From a virus: a stretch of DNA of 64,000 nt. A program made the position numbers and the translations under genes. Of the stretch, positions 38,701 to 48,000 are shown in pieces. Each line of letters opens with the position of its first letter. The stretch's first letter is position 1. The DNA lies in IMG/VR virus record IMGVR_UViG_3300023199_000127, positions 1-64,000 of that record, one strand, 5' to 3'. The notes under the pieces are model-generated. The model did no database searches. It was given only the letters and a program-made list of their open reading frames with translations, and was not told where the DNA came from.

Positions 38701-40192
38701 GGTGAAGCAAGGTGAGGCTCGTCTACCTGGTGAAGGCTATGAGCGCATGCATCGCCTCCATTCGGGTGCCCACGGTACCTACGATGCCATGGATCGCTTT
38801 CTGATCCTTGCTGACGTCGCACCGTACTCGCAGTCGTATCAGCACTACAAGGCCATTGTGAGCTCGTGGGCTAAGGCCGGTGTGCTTGATTCCTATTGGT
38901 CAGAGAAGTTTGACACTGCTCAGAAGCAGGTCAAGGACAAGCTACAGCAGCACGATTTTACACACCGCCGTTTTACTGGACTGGTTACCGCACCCGAAGA
39001 GGAAATGGAGCGGGTAGAGCAGTGGAATCCCCTCCGACGTAGTGTTGCTGCAGCTTGGGAAGTTGCAACTCACGATGTAGTTTCGCGAGCTGCTGTGGCT
39101 GTTCCGTTTGCTGGTGGCATCCTTGGTAATAAGCTTGCTCCTACCAGATCTCCCATCGAGGCATATCAGAAGTGGGAGTTGTACGGTGAAGACTTCGCTG
39201 ATTGGCGCACACCGTACAAGAGTTTCATTCGTCCGATGGCCCATGAACTCACTGCATCAGATCCTGCCACTGCCACATTTGGTGGTGCTATGCTTGGTGT
39301 CTTTGGCGCCAACCCTCTTTCTCGTCTCGTGTTCTCTGGCGTAGGTGCAGCTCTGGCAGGGACCGCCAGCACGGCACGTGCTGTCGGTACCGGGGAGATG
39401 ACGGGTGGCTATATTCCCAGCCATCGCGAAGAGGAGCGTGAAGCCAAGGAGTATCTGGATAAGCTGAAGTACGTGAAGTATCGCCGTCTCCAGCAGATTG
39501 CTGACGCACAGGGCGACCGTACTCTGGCCTACCAGTACAAGAAGATGGCCGGCCGCACTTTGACTGGCATGGACTACTCTTTGCCTCAGGCACACTTCCA
39601 GGCTGCTGCTCGAGCAGCCATGGGTAAGCGTGAGCGTGGCTACTTTGATGCGTTCACCGAGGTGACGGATCCGGAATCCCGGAAGCGCATTCTAGAGATG
39701 GTGCCTGAGTATATGAAGCAGGTGTATGTAGCCGCGTGGTCCAAGCAGGGCGATCCCAGGATGAGGGCTGCCATGCGAGAGATGCAGCAGAGCGGAGATG
39801 CACGTGCCGCAGAATACTTCCGCAATGTGCGTAAGCCCGACAGCACGTGGGCTGGCTGGCACCCCTCGGTATCCCAGTCTGATATCGCCATCAGACTAGC
39901 AAATCAGGAGGCTTTGGATATTCATCGATTCAACCTCTGGGAGGAACAGGTCAGCGAGAGCGAAGCCAGATTCCCTGATCTGCACGTTCCGGTCGATCTG
40001 TCCGATATCCAGAGAACGCCCAGTATGCTGCGCCATGCCGCCCTGGACACCAGTAGGAAACAGTATCGGGCTGCTAGTTTCACTGGAGGCGGGTTTACTG
40101 CTGCAGGTTTGCACCCTGAGGGTATAGAATTGGATGTGATCCCTGACACTGTCACTGAAGCGTTGAGATACGCTGGGAGTCTATTGCAGTAA
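35705..40192 (+). CDS. Giant tail-region protein, possible tape measure or ejected protein, 1495 aa
   Basis: The first of three giant genes, at the place of the tape measure. It is not a simple long coiled coil: it is Gly/Arg/Tyr-rich with scattered hydrophobic segments (VAQVAFITSGVYMLG, about 60-74; AAVAVPFAGGILG, about 1130-1142; LSRLVFSGVGAALAG, about 1203-1217), resembling ejected inner proteins. PYTKVKQGEARLPGEGYE (about 997-1014) is a distinctive conserved-looking motif of unknown meaning. TAATG overlaps at both ends. It could be the tape measure, a delivered protein, or both. Confidence 0.5.
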   Translation: MAIERENLQNERGYNPYRDQILGQRGTDERHPAETLRENEAQTKALEIQKAQNPLLQRVAQVAFITSGVYMLGRTRARDALRSALDALGYAGRSGLRVAREGARSAVRGAVGSFPETRSLERAFHGVDDPEIRNLELIDTLEGILNFRRTALDENGFARGLRASRAGGPAGSTFDQIATEHVAARYNLDSLEDLRHVTVGDVMENANLQRQIGERQFRTLSEASELGLINERTVLHRNRNVRGLYTTPEGFIQDTRWATAGNALRGLYTATRNFSVAGFRPVELFAGMGKAFTQGEFFGELGVGTVIGRGRKITAQDGISFAMGGNIYRQQRGGFQHAGSGFKLFSSKEGQSAGLMESFQAIMGMHPLQSHRVAQISQAEADAHPVRDFWQQLQDLVGVGPGFKTRPHVAETFVVYPMRRRQAGRMGGGYVPYSEAGGALAGRQGVGFGYVSRRDQRRGFFEKVVNQLQGLNESDAVAARADESRGFMDRVARTMGVDSGDELSALYGNQQRGAFLSPAGMAEFRRSGTIRGQSLVVQRPTTAASYGTRPARFHTGEVGEASYGRATGRTTVRNYVVHDGGVLGNVNLVGTYMTTRLNNLLSATLNYGIRPGSGSYGWVGNIAKIYGGYQAINMGLDYLSYADYLMEEYTGVSPKKWGLKGYIGLRTGLQKAREVTGVTSAADWIEDTMPGSVDSPLSQALRFAGPMAATFLRGRGPGLSGLAAGTFLGYGDIQKSSEDVYDELIGDKDVAYRRGRWWMLGRQPFGGGPVEFYGKSWIARQLSDYQYTDSLYGSKQEYWRHVNKTPTPSNLFNLFESPEEYLSQKHYYTRPYPVDADGSPARMSEAIFNELPEERDVIPDAGARLGLQDGGTHHDRRAIVGPYGAGGKLGYYADKISELSGIYKFALWDLPGFSNNTDNRRLASPEAMASRSREFYDNSMGGMLGLSEAYRRFLPDEKFNKDYNPIPNQMPDWLPGIRSSFEKDRRYYMDFTLGDPYTKVKQGEARLPGEGYERMHRLHSGAHGTYDAMDRFLILADVAPYSQSYQHYKAIVSSWAKAGVLDSYWSEKFDTAQKQVKDKLQQHDFTHRRFTGLVTAPEEEMERVEQWNPLRRSVAAAWEVATHDVVSRAAVAVPFAGGILGNKLAPTRSPIEAYQKWELYGEDFADWRTPYKSFIRPMAHELTASDPATATFGGAMLGVFGANPLSRLVFSGVGAALAGTASTARAVGTGEMTGGYIPSHREEEREAKEYLDKLKYVKYRRLQQIADAQGDRTLAYQYKKMAGRTLTGMDYSLPQAHFQAAARAAMGKRERGYFDAFTEVTDPESRKRILEMVPEYMKQVYVAAWSKQGDPRMRAAMREMQQSGDARAAEYFRNVRKPDSTWAGWHPSVSQSDIAIRLANQEALDIHRFNLWEEQVSESEARFPDLHVPVDLSDIQRTPSMLRHAALDTSRKQYRAASFTGGGFTAAGLHPEGIELDVIPDTVTEALRYAGSLLQ

Positions 40193-43100
40193 TGAGAGAC
40201 GCCGGCTACGGCTACTATTCCTCCAACCTTGCCAACTATCCCGGCCTCGTTGGTCTCCAGGAAGCAGTTCATTCCACCAACTATGCCCCTGTGCGTAGCA
40301 AGGGCGGTTTGAACATGCTGATTAAGAGACATCGTGAGCTCGGCATGGGCATGGGCGCAACCAAGAACGTTGTGCGTATTGTGAGGGCTCTCGAAGATGC
40401 TGGTGTCCACGATATTGGTATCTCCGTACATGCCAAGGGTGGTGTTAGCCTACGTCTACGACAGGGCCAGATTGCCATCCCGGTCTGGGATAAGGCTCGT
40501 GGTGTTGTGCATATGGGCGCAGATACCATGGCTGGCGCCATGCATCTGGTGCCCACAGGGTCCCGACTCAAGAAGATGGACGTGGCTGATGCATTCGTCC
40601 ATCGTTTCCTGAGCCGTATGCCTAGCACTAGCAAGAAGTATGGCGGTGGTGGATCCGTCAAGCTAGGTAGTGGTAACATGATACGCATTAAGGCGATGGA
40701 TCCTGTGCGTAGCGTAGACGCTCAGGTGAAGGTCCTACAGGACCTGAGCCGTACCGCAAAGACAGAATGGATGCAGACTCTGGCCACACAGAATGGTGAG
40801 AGCCAGCTATCCAAGGCCTACTATCTGCAGAACCGCATCCAGATGGATCTTACAGATATGCCCGAGCTGCAACAGCAGGCAGAGCGTATCGGTGATATGG
40901 TCGCGGCTTATCAGAAGGGTGGCGATCCCACAAAGAAGATTCTCCTGAACGACGAACTCGAGCGAAAGATCCATACGGAAATTCTCGCGTTCAAGAATCG
41001 TCTTCAGGAGGTAGCACCGGATGCGCAGCTGACTGGTATCAAGCCTGAGGCTTTCTTGCCCTTCCTGCGTGAGAATAAGACTGCCAACCGAGTGACCATG
41101 TCTACTCTGGGTCCGCAGATGATGGCCTCCATGTACGAGGAGGATGAGGTTCGTAAGAGCCTGCATCAGATGGTCCTGGCTCGAGTGATGCACCAGGACG
41201 ACATCATGCACGATCCGCAGGTGGCCATGGGCCGAGCAGTGGCTCGTGAATCACTGGGGCGCCGGCGCATCGTTCCTATCGTCACCGAGCATGGGTACAT
41301 GGATCAGATGCGCCAGATGGCAGAACTGCGTGCATTGCGTCAGGGACGCGCTGTGCGTCCTGGCGATATGTACCAGCTGACTACACGTATGCCCTTGACG
41401 GTTGGTCTGATGGATCCTGGCCAGTCGCAGATGGCATACAAGTTCCTTCGGGACCATATCGACGATTCTGGAGTTCTGCTTGGTTCTGAGACTGCACGTA
41501 CCGTGGCAGGCATGGAGTATCGGCACCAGAGCAAGGTGGGCAACGTTCAGACGTTTAAGGCCATTGGGCCTATGGCGGCCCACATCAACGCTTTGAGTGA
41601 AGACTCTCATCATCATATTGGCCTGATCGGATCGGACCTGGCTGCCGAAGGCATGCCGGTCCTCGGAACAGATGCCAGTAGGTTCGTGGGTACCCAGGGT
41701 GCGAAGTCTCTGCGTATGCGTGATCGTATCCTTTTGGGCATTGACCAGGAGACGGGTCGCCAGATCACTATGGGAGCTGGTGACCGTCTAGAGTCCATCA
41801 CTCGTAAGGGTGACCAGTACCACTTCAACATCAAGCGTGCACGTGGTGGCAGTGGTATGGGCGCCGGCTTGCTGGTGGACACACGTCGTGTAGGCGTTAC
41901 TGGCTTTATCAGTCCCGAGGTTGGGGTAGACATTGCGGGTGCTGCTGGAGACTTCGGGATGAAGTTTGGTAGCAATCGGGCCCACACATACCGTCAGTAT
42001 GTAGGTCACGTCTTCACCAGACTGGAGCGATCCGCTCTGGACCAGAAGATGCAGCGCAACGTGATGCGCCAAGTTGGCAAGGCTCTGGGAGCCGATGTCA
42101 ATTTCAAGCAGATCGGTAGCCGCGGCAGGGCATTCGTTACGCTTGCAGCCGGTATGCCTTCTATTGACCGGCTGGTCGAAGCAGCCATGTCCAATGACAG
42201 TAGTACTCTACTGAAGGACAAGGTTGTCATGGCAGCTCTGGCCGACAAGAGCATGACTGAGGCTCAGCGCCAGTCTGTAATCAATGCCTTCCGTGTCGAG
42301 AGTACGCCGATGTCCAAGGTCATGAGATCTATGGGCCATGCCGTGAGTGAGCAACAGGCTGCCGAACTAGAGCGTGCCGGTGCTCGCATGTACAAGTTTG
42401 AGGGCACCCCGGTCCAGTCTCGTCATGTGGATATGCCTTCGAAACAGATGGGCCGCTATGGCATGAACTATACGCTGGCTGATCTCAAACTGTTTGAGAC
42501 TCAGATGGCTGGCACTCAGGGTCATGTCGGTAGAGCGTATCGCACGCTCCATGACTTCCTGCGTCCTGATATCAAGACCTCCGGTGTGGGCTCAGATGCT
42601 TACCGCTTCCTCGGTCAGTTCTATGAGGGTATCGATGGTGCCCATGCAGGACTAATGAAGGCCGATACCTACTCACTGCAGCAGATCGCACAGATGAAGA
42701 ATGTGCCGATCCAGTCCACCGCACAGTATCCGGGTGGTGTGATCAAGGAGAGTGAGGTTGCCGGTTCGCTAATTAGCGGCACCGGCAACAACCTGCGTAA
42801 GGGTGGCTTCTATGTGAAGCTCAAGAAGGGCGATCATATGTCTATCGCTCTCATGGACAGGTTTGGAGCCGGCAAGGGTGGTGTGGCTGCAGTGCGGACT
42901 GATACCGTGTTCATTCCGGGCATGGAGTTCTTCCGCGGGTCAGCTGGACTTGAAGGTTTCAATGAGCTCATCATGCAGGGTGGTTCCAGGTTGGATGGCT
43001 CTGGTGGTATCGAGCGCAAGCTTTTCGGCGACTACATGAATGTAGTTAAGACACTGGAGGATTATGCATCTGGCTCTGCAGATGTGACTGCGCTACAGGA

Positions 43101-45087
43101 AAAGCTGAACCGCTTGTACCTCGGCATGTCCGAAGCTATGGTGGGCAAGGACTCTGTAATCAAGCGTTACTTTCAGCCTGACGATATGATCGGGATGACT
43201 GGGCGAACTGTCACCTCTCCCTTCTTCAACCAGAAGGCAGAGGTGGCTACGGTTGGTATCTATCGCGGCGCACTAAAGCGCGCTGCCAAGAACGGAGATC
43301 CCCGTGCTGTTCAGCTGTTGAAGCGAGCCAAGACCGGCAAGGATATCTACGGTACTGTGTTGGCTTATCCCGGTACCGATGCTGCGCACCACGCTGTGGT
43401 GCGTGTGAAGCTGATGGACAAGCAGCACATCGTTGGGAGTGACTTGGCCAAGCAGGTCGGCAATGAAGGTCTTGAGAACCTGATCTTTACCTCGCCCACG
43501 TTGCGTGCTGCCACCGAGCGAGACCTCGACTTCGACTGGAACTACTTCCGGTTCATCACAGGTGATGAAGCTTCACAGGCTGCATCAGTCGTGCATGGTG
43601 AAACAGTACGTCGACTGGACCCGCTACACGCCTTCATTAACGCTGCTCCTGGGGGTGCTACCCTACGTCAACAGGTCTCCGGCATGACACAGGCCCTCGA
43701 GGAACAGATCGGAAAGGATATCTCCGGCTTCAGTCTCGGTGAACTAGCACAGCGTGAGCAATCCCTCATTGAGGGCTCCGCTGTTCTACGCCAGAAGCTT
43801 AGCTCTCCGCTGACATACTCGTCGTTTGTCAGACAGCAGACTCTGGCTGCGTATATCGGCGAAGACCGTGGTGCCGACCTGGTGATGCGTGCACTGGGCG
43901 CAGCGGACAATAGTCCGACCGCCCAGGCTGTGACAGGCGTGAAGGAGATGCTTGCTGATCCCAAGTTCAGGGATACGTTCTCCAATGCCTGGACTGCCAC
44001 ATACTATGCCGCCCTGAAGAAGGGTGCCGCTGATGAGTCCATCGCCACTATGGTGGGTGATGTACGCAGGCTCACACAGGTTGCCTCCGAGGGCGGACGT
44101 GCTGGGCAGCGAGCACAGGGCCAGCTTGCTGAGAAGATGTTTGGGATCTTCCAGAGATCGACGCCTGGCGAGAATATCCTGATGCGTGTGCTCAATCAGT
44201 CCGGACTCACGGAGGGGGAGCACTACCACGTCGGAGCTGCCGGTGAGGCAGCCCAAGGCGCCATTGAACAGATTGGCGGCAAGGTGTATGTGACACAGCC
44301 TGGTCGTGATCTGCTGATGGAGAGATACTTCAACCCCATGGCAGAAATGCTGGGGAACCTGCAGCACATCGAAGATGCGACTAAGGAGACTGCTCTGTGG
44401 CACGCTCTTCGTCCTCTTGCTGGCCAGACTGCACCTGATTATTCACGCGCCCAGGAAACCATGGGTGTCCTCGACCTGTTGGGTCGAGGCATGAAGGATG
44501 GTGCTTCCGCGGAGCATGTTGGTGATGCCGCGCGTGATATGCAGGCCATGATGGATGCGCTTCAGGACACTGATCCCTTGCTGCACAGGGAAATGATGGA
44601 GACTGCAGCAGAGGCTGGTGGCTACCAGGCTATGGCGGATGGTGCCAGAGCAGCAGCCGGCCGCGGGAAGGATATTTTCAATCGCATCTGGAGCAGCAGG
44701 TGGGGCAAGATCGGGACGATCGGTGCCAGCGCTGTTCTGGGCCTTGAACTCTTCGGTGGCCTGGTGGGCGATGATACTCCCCCGCCTGTGATGGCCGGCA
44801 ATGGGGCTCCTATGCCTCCCACGCCTGCTCTACAGGGCGTTGCCCAGAAGCAGCATCCGCAGCCGTATATCCCTCCCAGGCCGGCACGCATCCAGCGTCC
44901 GGCCTCTATGAGGACCCATGTTTCTGCCACCATGAGGGACACAGCCCCCTCATATGGGCAGACCCGTGGGCACAATAGTTCCTTTCCCTCTCACGGACAA
45001 ATCGATTATCCTGAGAGGGACAGGGGCGAGGTTAACCCCTGGGTGATGCGGAATTATATGAGTCAGCGCATGGTGTCGAGCTACTAG
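40192..45087 (+). CDS. Candidate single-chain two-barrel RNA polymerase, virion-delivered, 1631 aa
   Basis: Two motifs recall the double-psi barrels of multisubunit RNA polymerase. At 879-901, KGDHM...RFGAGKGGVAAV resembles beta K-P-G-D-K-M-x-x-R-H-G-N-K-G (candidate lysines K879, K895). At 1097-1127, SPTLRAATERDLDFD then ten residues and EASQAA match, with identical spacing, beta-prime P-x3-AA-x3-DFDGD-x10-EA; the Asp triad is D1111, D1113, D1115. Upstream GTVLAYPGTDAAHHAV (1054-1069) could parallel the NRAPTLHR segment. The DxDxD without Gly and the single-chain order recall crAss-like phage gp66 and YonO. The C-terminus has a hydrophobic helix (about 1500-1520) and a Pro-rich tail. Matches were made by eye. 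Confidence 0.55.
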   Translation: MRDAGYGYYSSNLANYPGLVGLQEAVHSTNYAPVRSKGGLNMLIKRHRELGMGMGATKNVVRIVRALEDAGVHDIGISVHAKGGVSLRLRQGQIAIPVWDKARGVVHMGADTMAGAMHLVPTGSRLKKMDVADAFVHRFLSRMPSTSKKYGGGGSVKLGSGNMIRIKAMDPVRSVDAQVKVLQDLSRTAKTEWMQTLATQNGESQLSKAYYLQNRIQMDLTDMPELQQQAERIGDMVAAYQKGGDPTKKILLNDELERKIHTEILAFKNRLQEVAPDAQLTGIKPEAFLPFLRENKTANRVTMSTLGPQMMASMYEEDEVRKSLHQMVLARVMHQDDIMHDPQVAMGRAVARESLGRRRIVPIVTEHGYMDQMRQMAELRALRQGRAVRPGDMYQLTTRMPLTVGLMDPGQSQMAYKFLRDHIDDSGVLLGSETARTVAGMEYRHQSKVGNVQTFKAIGPMAAHINALSEDSHHHIGLIGSDLAAEGMPVLGTDASRFVGTQGAKSLRMRDRILLGIDQETGRQITMGAGDRLESITRKGDQYHFNIKRARGGSGMGAGLLVDTRRVGVTGFISPEVGVDIAGAAGDFGMKFGSNRAHTYRQYVGHVFTRLERSALDQKMQRNVMRQVGKALGADVNFKQIGSRGRAFVTLAAGMPSIDRLVEAAMSNDSSTLLKDKVVMAALADKSMTEAQRQSVINAFRVESTPMSKVMRSMGHAVSEQQAAELERAGARMYKFEGTPVQSRHVDMPSKQMGRYGMNYTLADLKLFETQMAGTQGHVGRAYRTLHDFLRPDIKTSGVGSDAYRFLGQFYEGIDGAHAGLMKADTYSLQQIAQMKNVPIQSTAQYPGGVIKESEVAGSLISGTGNNLRKGGFYVKLKKGDHMSIALMDRFGAGKGGVAAVRTDTVFIPGMEFFRGSAGLEGFNELIMQGGSRLDGSGGIERKLFGDYMNVVKTLEDYASGSADVTALQEKLNRLYLGMSEAMVGKDSVIKRYFQPDDMIGMTGRTVTSPFFNQKAEVATVGIYRGALKRAAKNGDPRAVQLLKRAKTGKDIYGTVLAYPGTDAAHHAVVRVKLMDKQHIVGSDLAKQVGNEGLENLIFTSPTLRAATERDLDFDWNYFRFITGDEASQAASVVHGETVRRLDPLHAFINAAPGGATLRQQVSGMTQALEEQIGKDISGFSLGELAQREQSLIEGSAVLRQKLSSPLTYSSFVRQQTLAAYIGEDRGADLVMRALGAADNSPTAQAVTGVKEMLADPKFRDTFSNAWTATYYAALKKGAADESIATMVGDVRRLTQVASEGGRAGQRAQGQLAEKMFGIFQRSTPGENILMRVLNQSGLTEGEHYHVGAAGEAAQGAIEQIGGKVYVTQPGRDLLMERYFNPMAEMLGNLQHIEDATKETALWHALRPLAGQTAPDYSRAQETMGVLDLLGRGMKDGASAEHVGDAARDMQAMMDALQDTDPLLHREMMETAAEAGGYQAMADGARAAAGRGKDIFNRIWSSRWGKIGTIGASAVLGLELFGGLVGDDTPPPVMAGNGAPMPPTPALQGVAQKQHPQPYIPPRPARIQRPASMRTHVSATMRDTAPSYGQTRGHNSSFPSHGQIDYPERDRGEVNPWVMRNYMSQRMVSSY

Positions 45088-48000
45088 ATGGCTAAGACGA
45101 TTAACGAGCGTCTAGGGTCCTTGTCTATCTTGGACCCGGAGACCGGGAATAGCATCCCGGTTAGCCTGGACCTGATCCAGCGGTATCTTCTGGATGAGGA
45201 CAACCTCATGGTCATCATTGGCAGAGCTAGAGCAGCAGCAGCTGCCAAGGAGCTCGCTGATATTGAGGCTGGCGTGGATCCCACGGCGGCTGCCAATGAG
45301 CTCAGAGCCAACCTGGACGCCCTGGATTCTGTGTCCGAAACTCTGTTCAACCGCAATCGCTCCATCAAGAATGATGAGACGCGCCGGCGTACAATCTCCG
45401 ACGCTGCCCGATCCTTTGAGGATCGTACCTATTCTTATGCCAAGCCTGCAGTCATGAGGATTGGCATGATTCCCCTTGAGGATGGTCTGGTCAAGAATGG
45501 CGCCCAGGCTATCGAAGTGGAAGACGATTACGATATTCGTCGAGTGGGATCGCTGCGCTCTGACACTGATGCAGTGGTTCGCGGCAAGTCCCAACACACG
45601 GAGATTCGGATCAGCCTGACCTTCCCTGATTTGGATTCTGTCAACACTGTGTTCCGTCCTCTACTGGCCCAGTGTCGTGCCGCGCCGGTTATCAGTATTG
45701 AGTCTGATCTCCTTGTTGATGTGCTCATTAACAAGTTCGCTACACCAGAGCTGCTGAATGCACTCCTACAGGTGGGTGCCGCCAAGACCAAGACGGATGA
45801 AGATGATCCGCTGGAGAAGCTTACCGAAGAGAGCCGTGAGAGCCTGGACAAGCTCAAGGATCTGCTCTCCTCTGGTGATTCCGCGACCATGTATGCTGTG
45901 GCACGTGCTCGACAGAAGGCCACACAGGAAGCCAGTAAGCCGAATGCTAATCCCACTGTGGAACAGGCACGTCCTTTCGACGTGCCGGATTATGGGATCG
46001 CCATTCCTGTGGCTCTCCGTGAGGTCCATGTGTCAACGAAGAAAAGCGGCACCCATGCCCTGGATGCCACCTTTATCTTTGTGCGCATCAACGAGTCTGC
46101 CTTTATGCAGTCTGGTCTTCGCTGGCGTGACTCCAACGGTTGGCCCACCTATGACGTGACCAAGTGCGATACTCTGTATCGGTACTTCCATAAGACCTAC
46201 CTGACCCCGTCAGACCAGAAGGATTCTCAAACCTATATGGCTCCCATCCCCAAGTCGGATGCGGAAGTCCAGGCCCCCATGATCCTGCGATGGGAGAACT
46301 ACCATACGGGGGAAGAGAAGAGTATTGATCTAAGCGACTTTGAGTGCGTGATCCATCAAATGAATGTTGGGTGGTCGAACAAGCTTTGCATGATGCCTCT
46401 CATCGGCCAGCACAATCCAGCTGTGCAGTATCTCGGTACTTCCAACGGAGTGGCCAAGGTACAGATCATTACCAAGGATAGACAGCTGGTGCGCACCCTG
46501 CACCAGCTGAAGGATGAACAAGACGAGATCTCTCGCCGGCACAGTGCACTGGATCGTGATGATCGGATTATCATCGAGAATGGTGTCCTAAACATGACTG
46601 GCATGCGTGAGTTTGTTATCCAGTCCTTGACCACAACGACTGATCCGCGCAGTCCTGAGCTTATCTACTTGAACATCACATTTGTGGAGTCCAAGTACAC
46701 CCTTCGTGAGCGTGAACAGGTTACGCTCTTCCAGGATCACTACGACAAGGATCATCTGAAGGCGTTGTGGAGGTTCATGTTCAAGACCATGAACGAGGCG
46801 ATGGACAAGACACTACGACGTCAGGAATGGAGCCAGACCGAGCGAGAGGTCATGTCCACTCTCTTTGGTAGCTCATTCCTTTACAGGAATGTGACTGGCG
46901 CAGCGGTGGACTTCTCCGCTGTGCGTGCCGACATTGAAAAGGGCACTGGATTTTTCGGCACAAGGCTGGAGAGCGGTAGGACCCCTGGTGAAGCCTACAG
47001 GCTCCAGGACTCCTTCCGGAAGGCAACAGCTCCCGATAACGGAATGCCTGGTATTCTTAACAACTCTGTGATGGCTGCAGCTATCTCCCACTTCATCACC
47101 TCTGGTGGAACCGACTCCAGTCGGATCCGCTGGTTGAAGAATAGAGAAAGAGAAGCAGAGAAGTCGGTCGAGGATCCTGCCAGTTGGTTGAGCTGGGTGA
47201 ATTTCACCAGGAACAACCAGGTCACTCGTGTGAAGAACGAGCTCCAGGAACAGGATCTGACCGTCATCAAATACATCTTTGACTGGCCGACCCAGGCAGA
47301 TCTTAATGGAGCTCGCGCCACCATGCTGGCCTGGCTTGACGAGCTGCAGACCCACGAGGTGGGTCCGGAGGTGGACAAGGGCTCCAGCATGCTGTTCCGC
47401 GTGTTCATGCTGGCCCGAGATCATCTACGGCTTGATGCCCCCGCATTCAAGCAGCAGTTCTGGGACTCTGTTCTAGAGGTGCTCTCCAACCGTCAGTCTG
47501 ATGCTGCTGTGCAGGGTAAGAAGTGGCTCTCTGAGGATCTCGCCCAGGCCCAGTCTCTTCTTATTGGTGTGCTTGCCAGTGGAGTGGCTGATAGGTGGGA
47601 GGGCTTTGACCAGAGCCGATTCTTGAGCCAGAAGAAGTTCAAGGCACTGGACGCCAACGGGCCGGACGAGCCGTCTGACAACTACCCGGACATGTATCTT
47701 CCGACCTATGCAGATCTGTTCAGTAACCCGCCCCTCGGGTTGGTACTTGGTCTGCCTATCCCGGTTGTACAACAGGTAGATGCCAGTCAGGCAAAGTATG
47801 CCCCGCTGCGGGGACAGAGTCGCAAGGGTGATCCGCAGGCTCTCTGGATCAACTTTGCTCCGCGATACAAGGATCTTGGTAAGCGCCCTCCGTTCGAGGT
47901 TCGGGCTGCCTTTGGAAAGCCGGAAGAGGCCAGCAATGCTATTGCTCGTACGATTAATGATCGCGTCGAGCCTGGGTTCTTCTACTGGAAGGGTTCCTGG

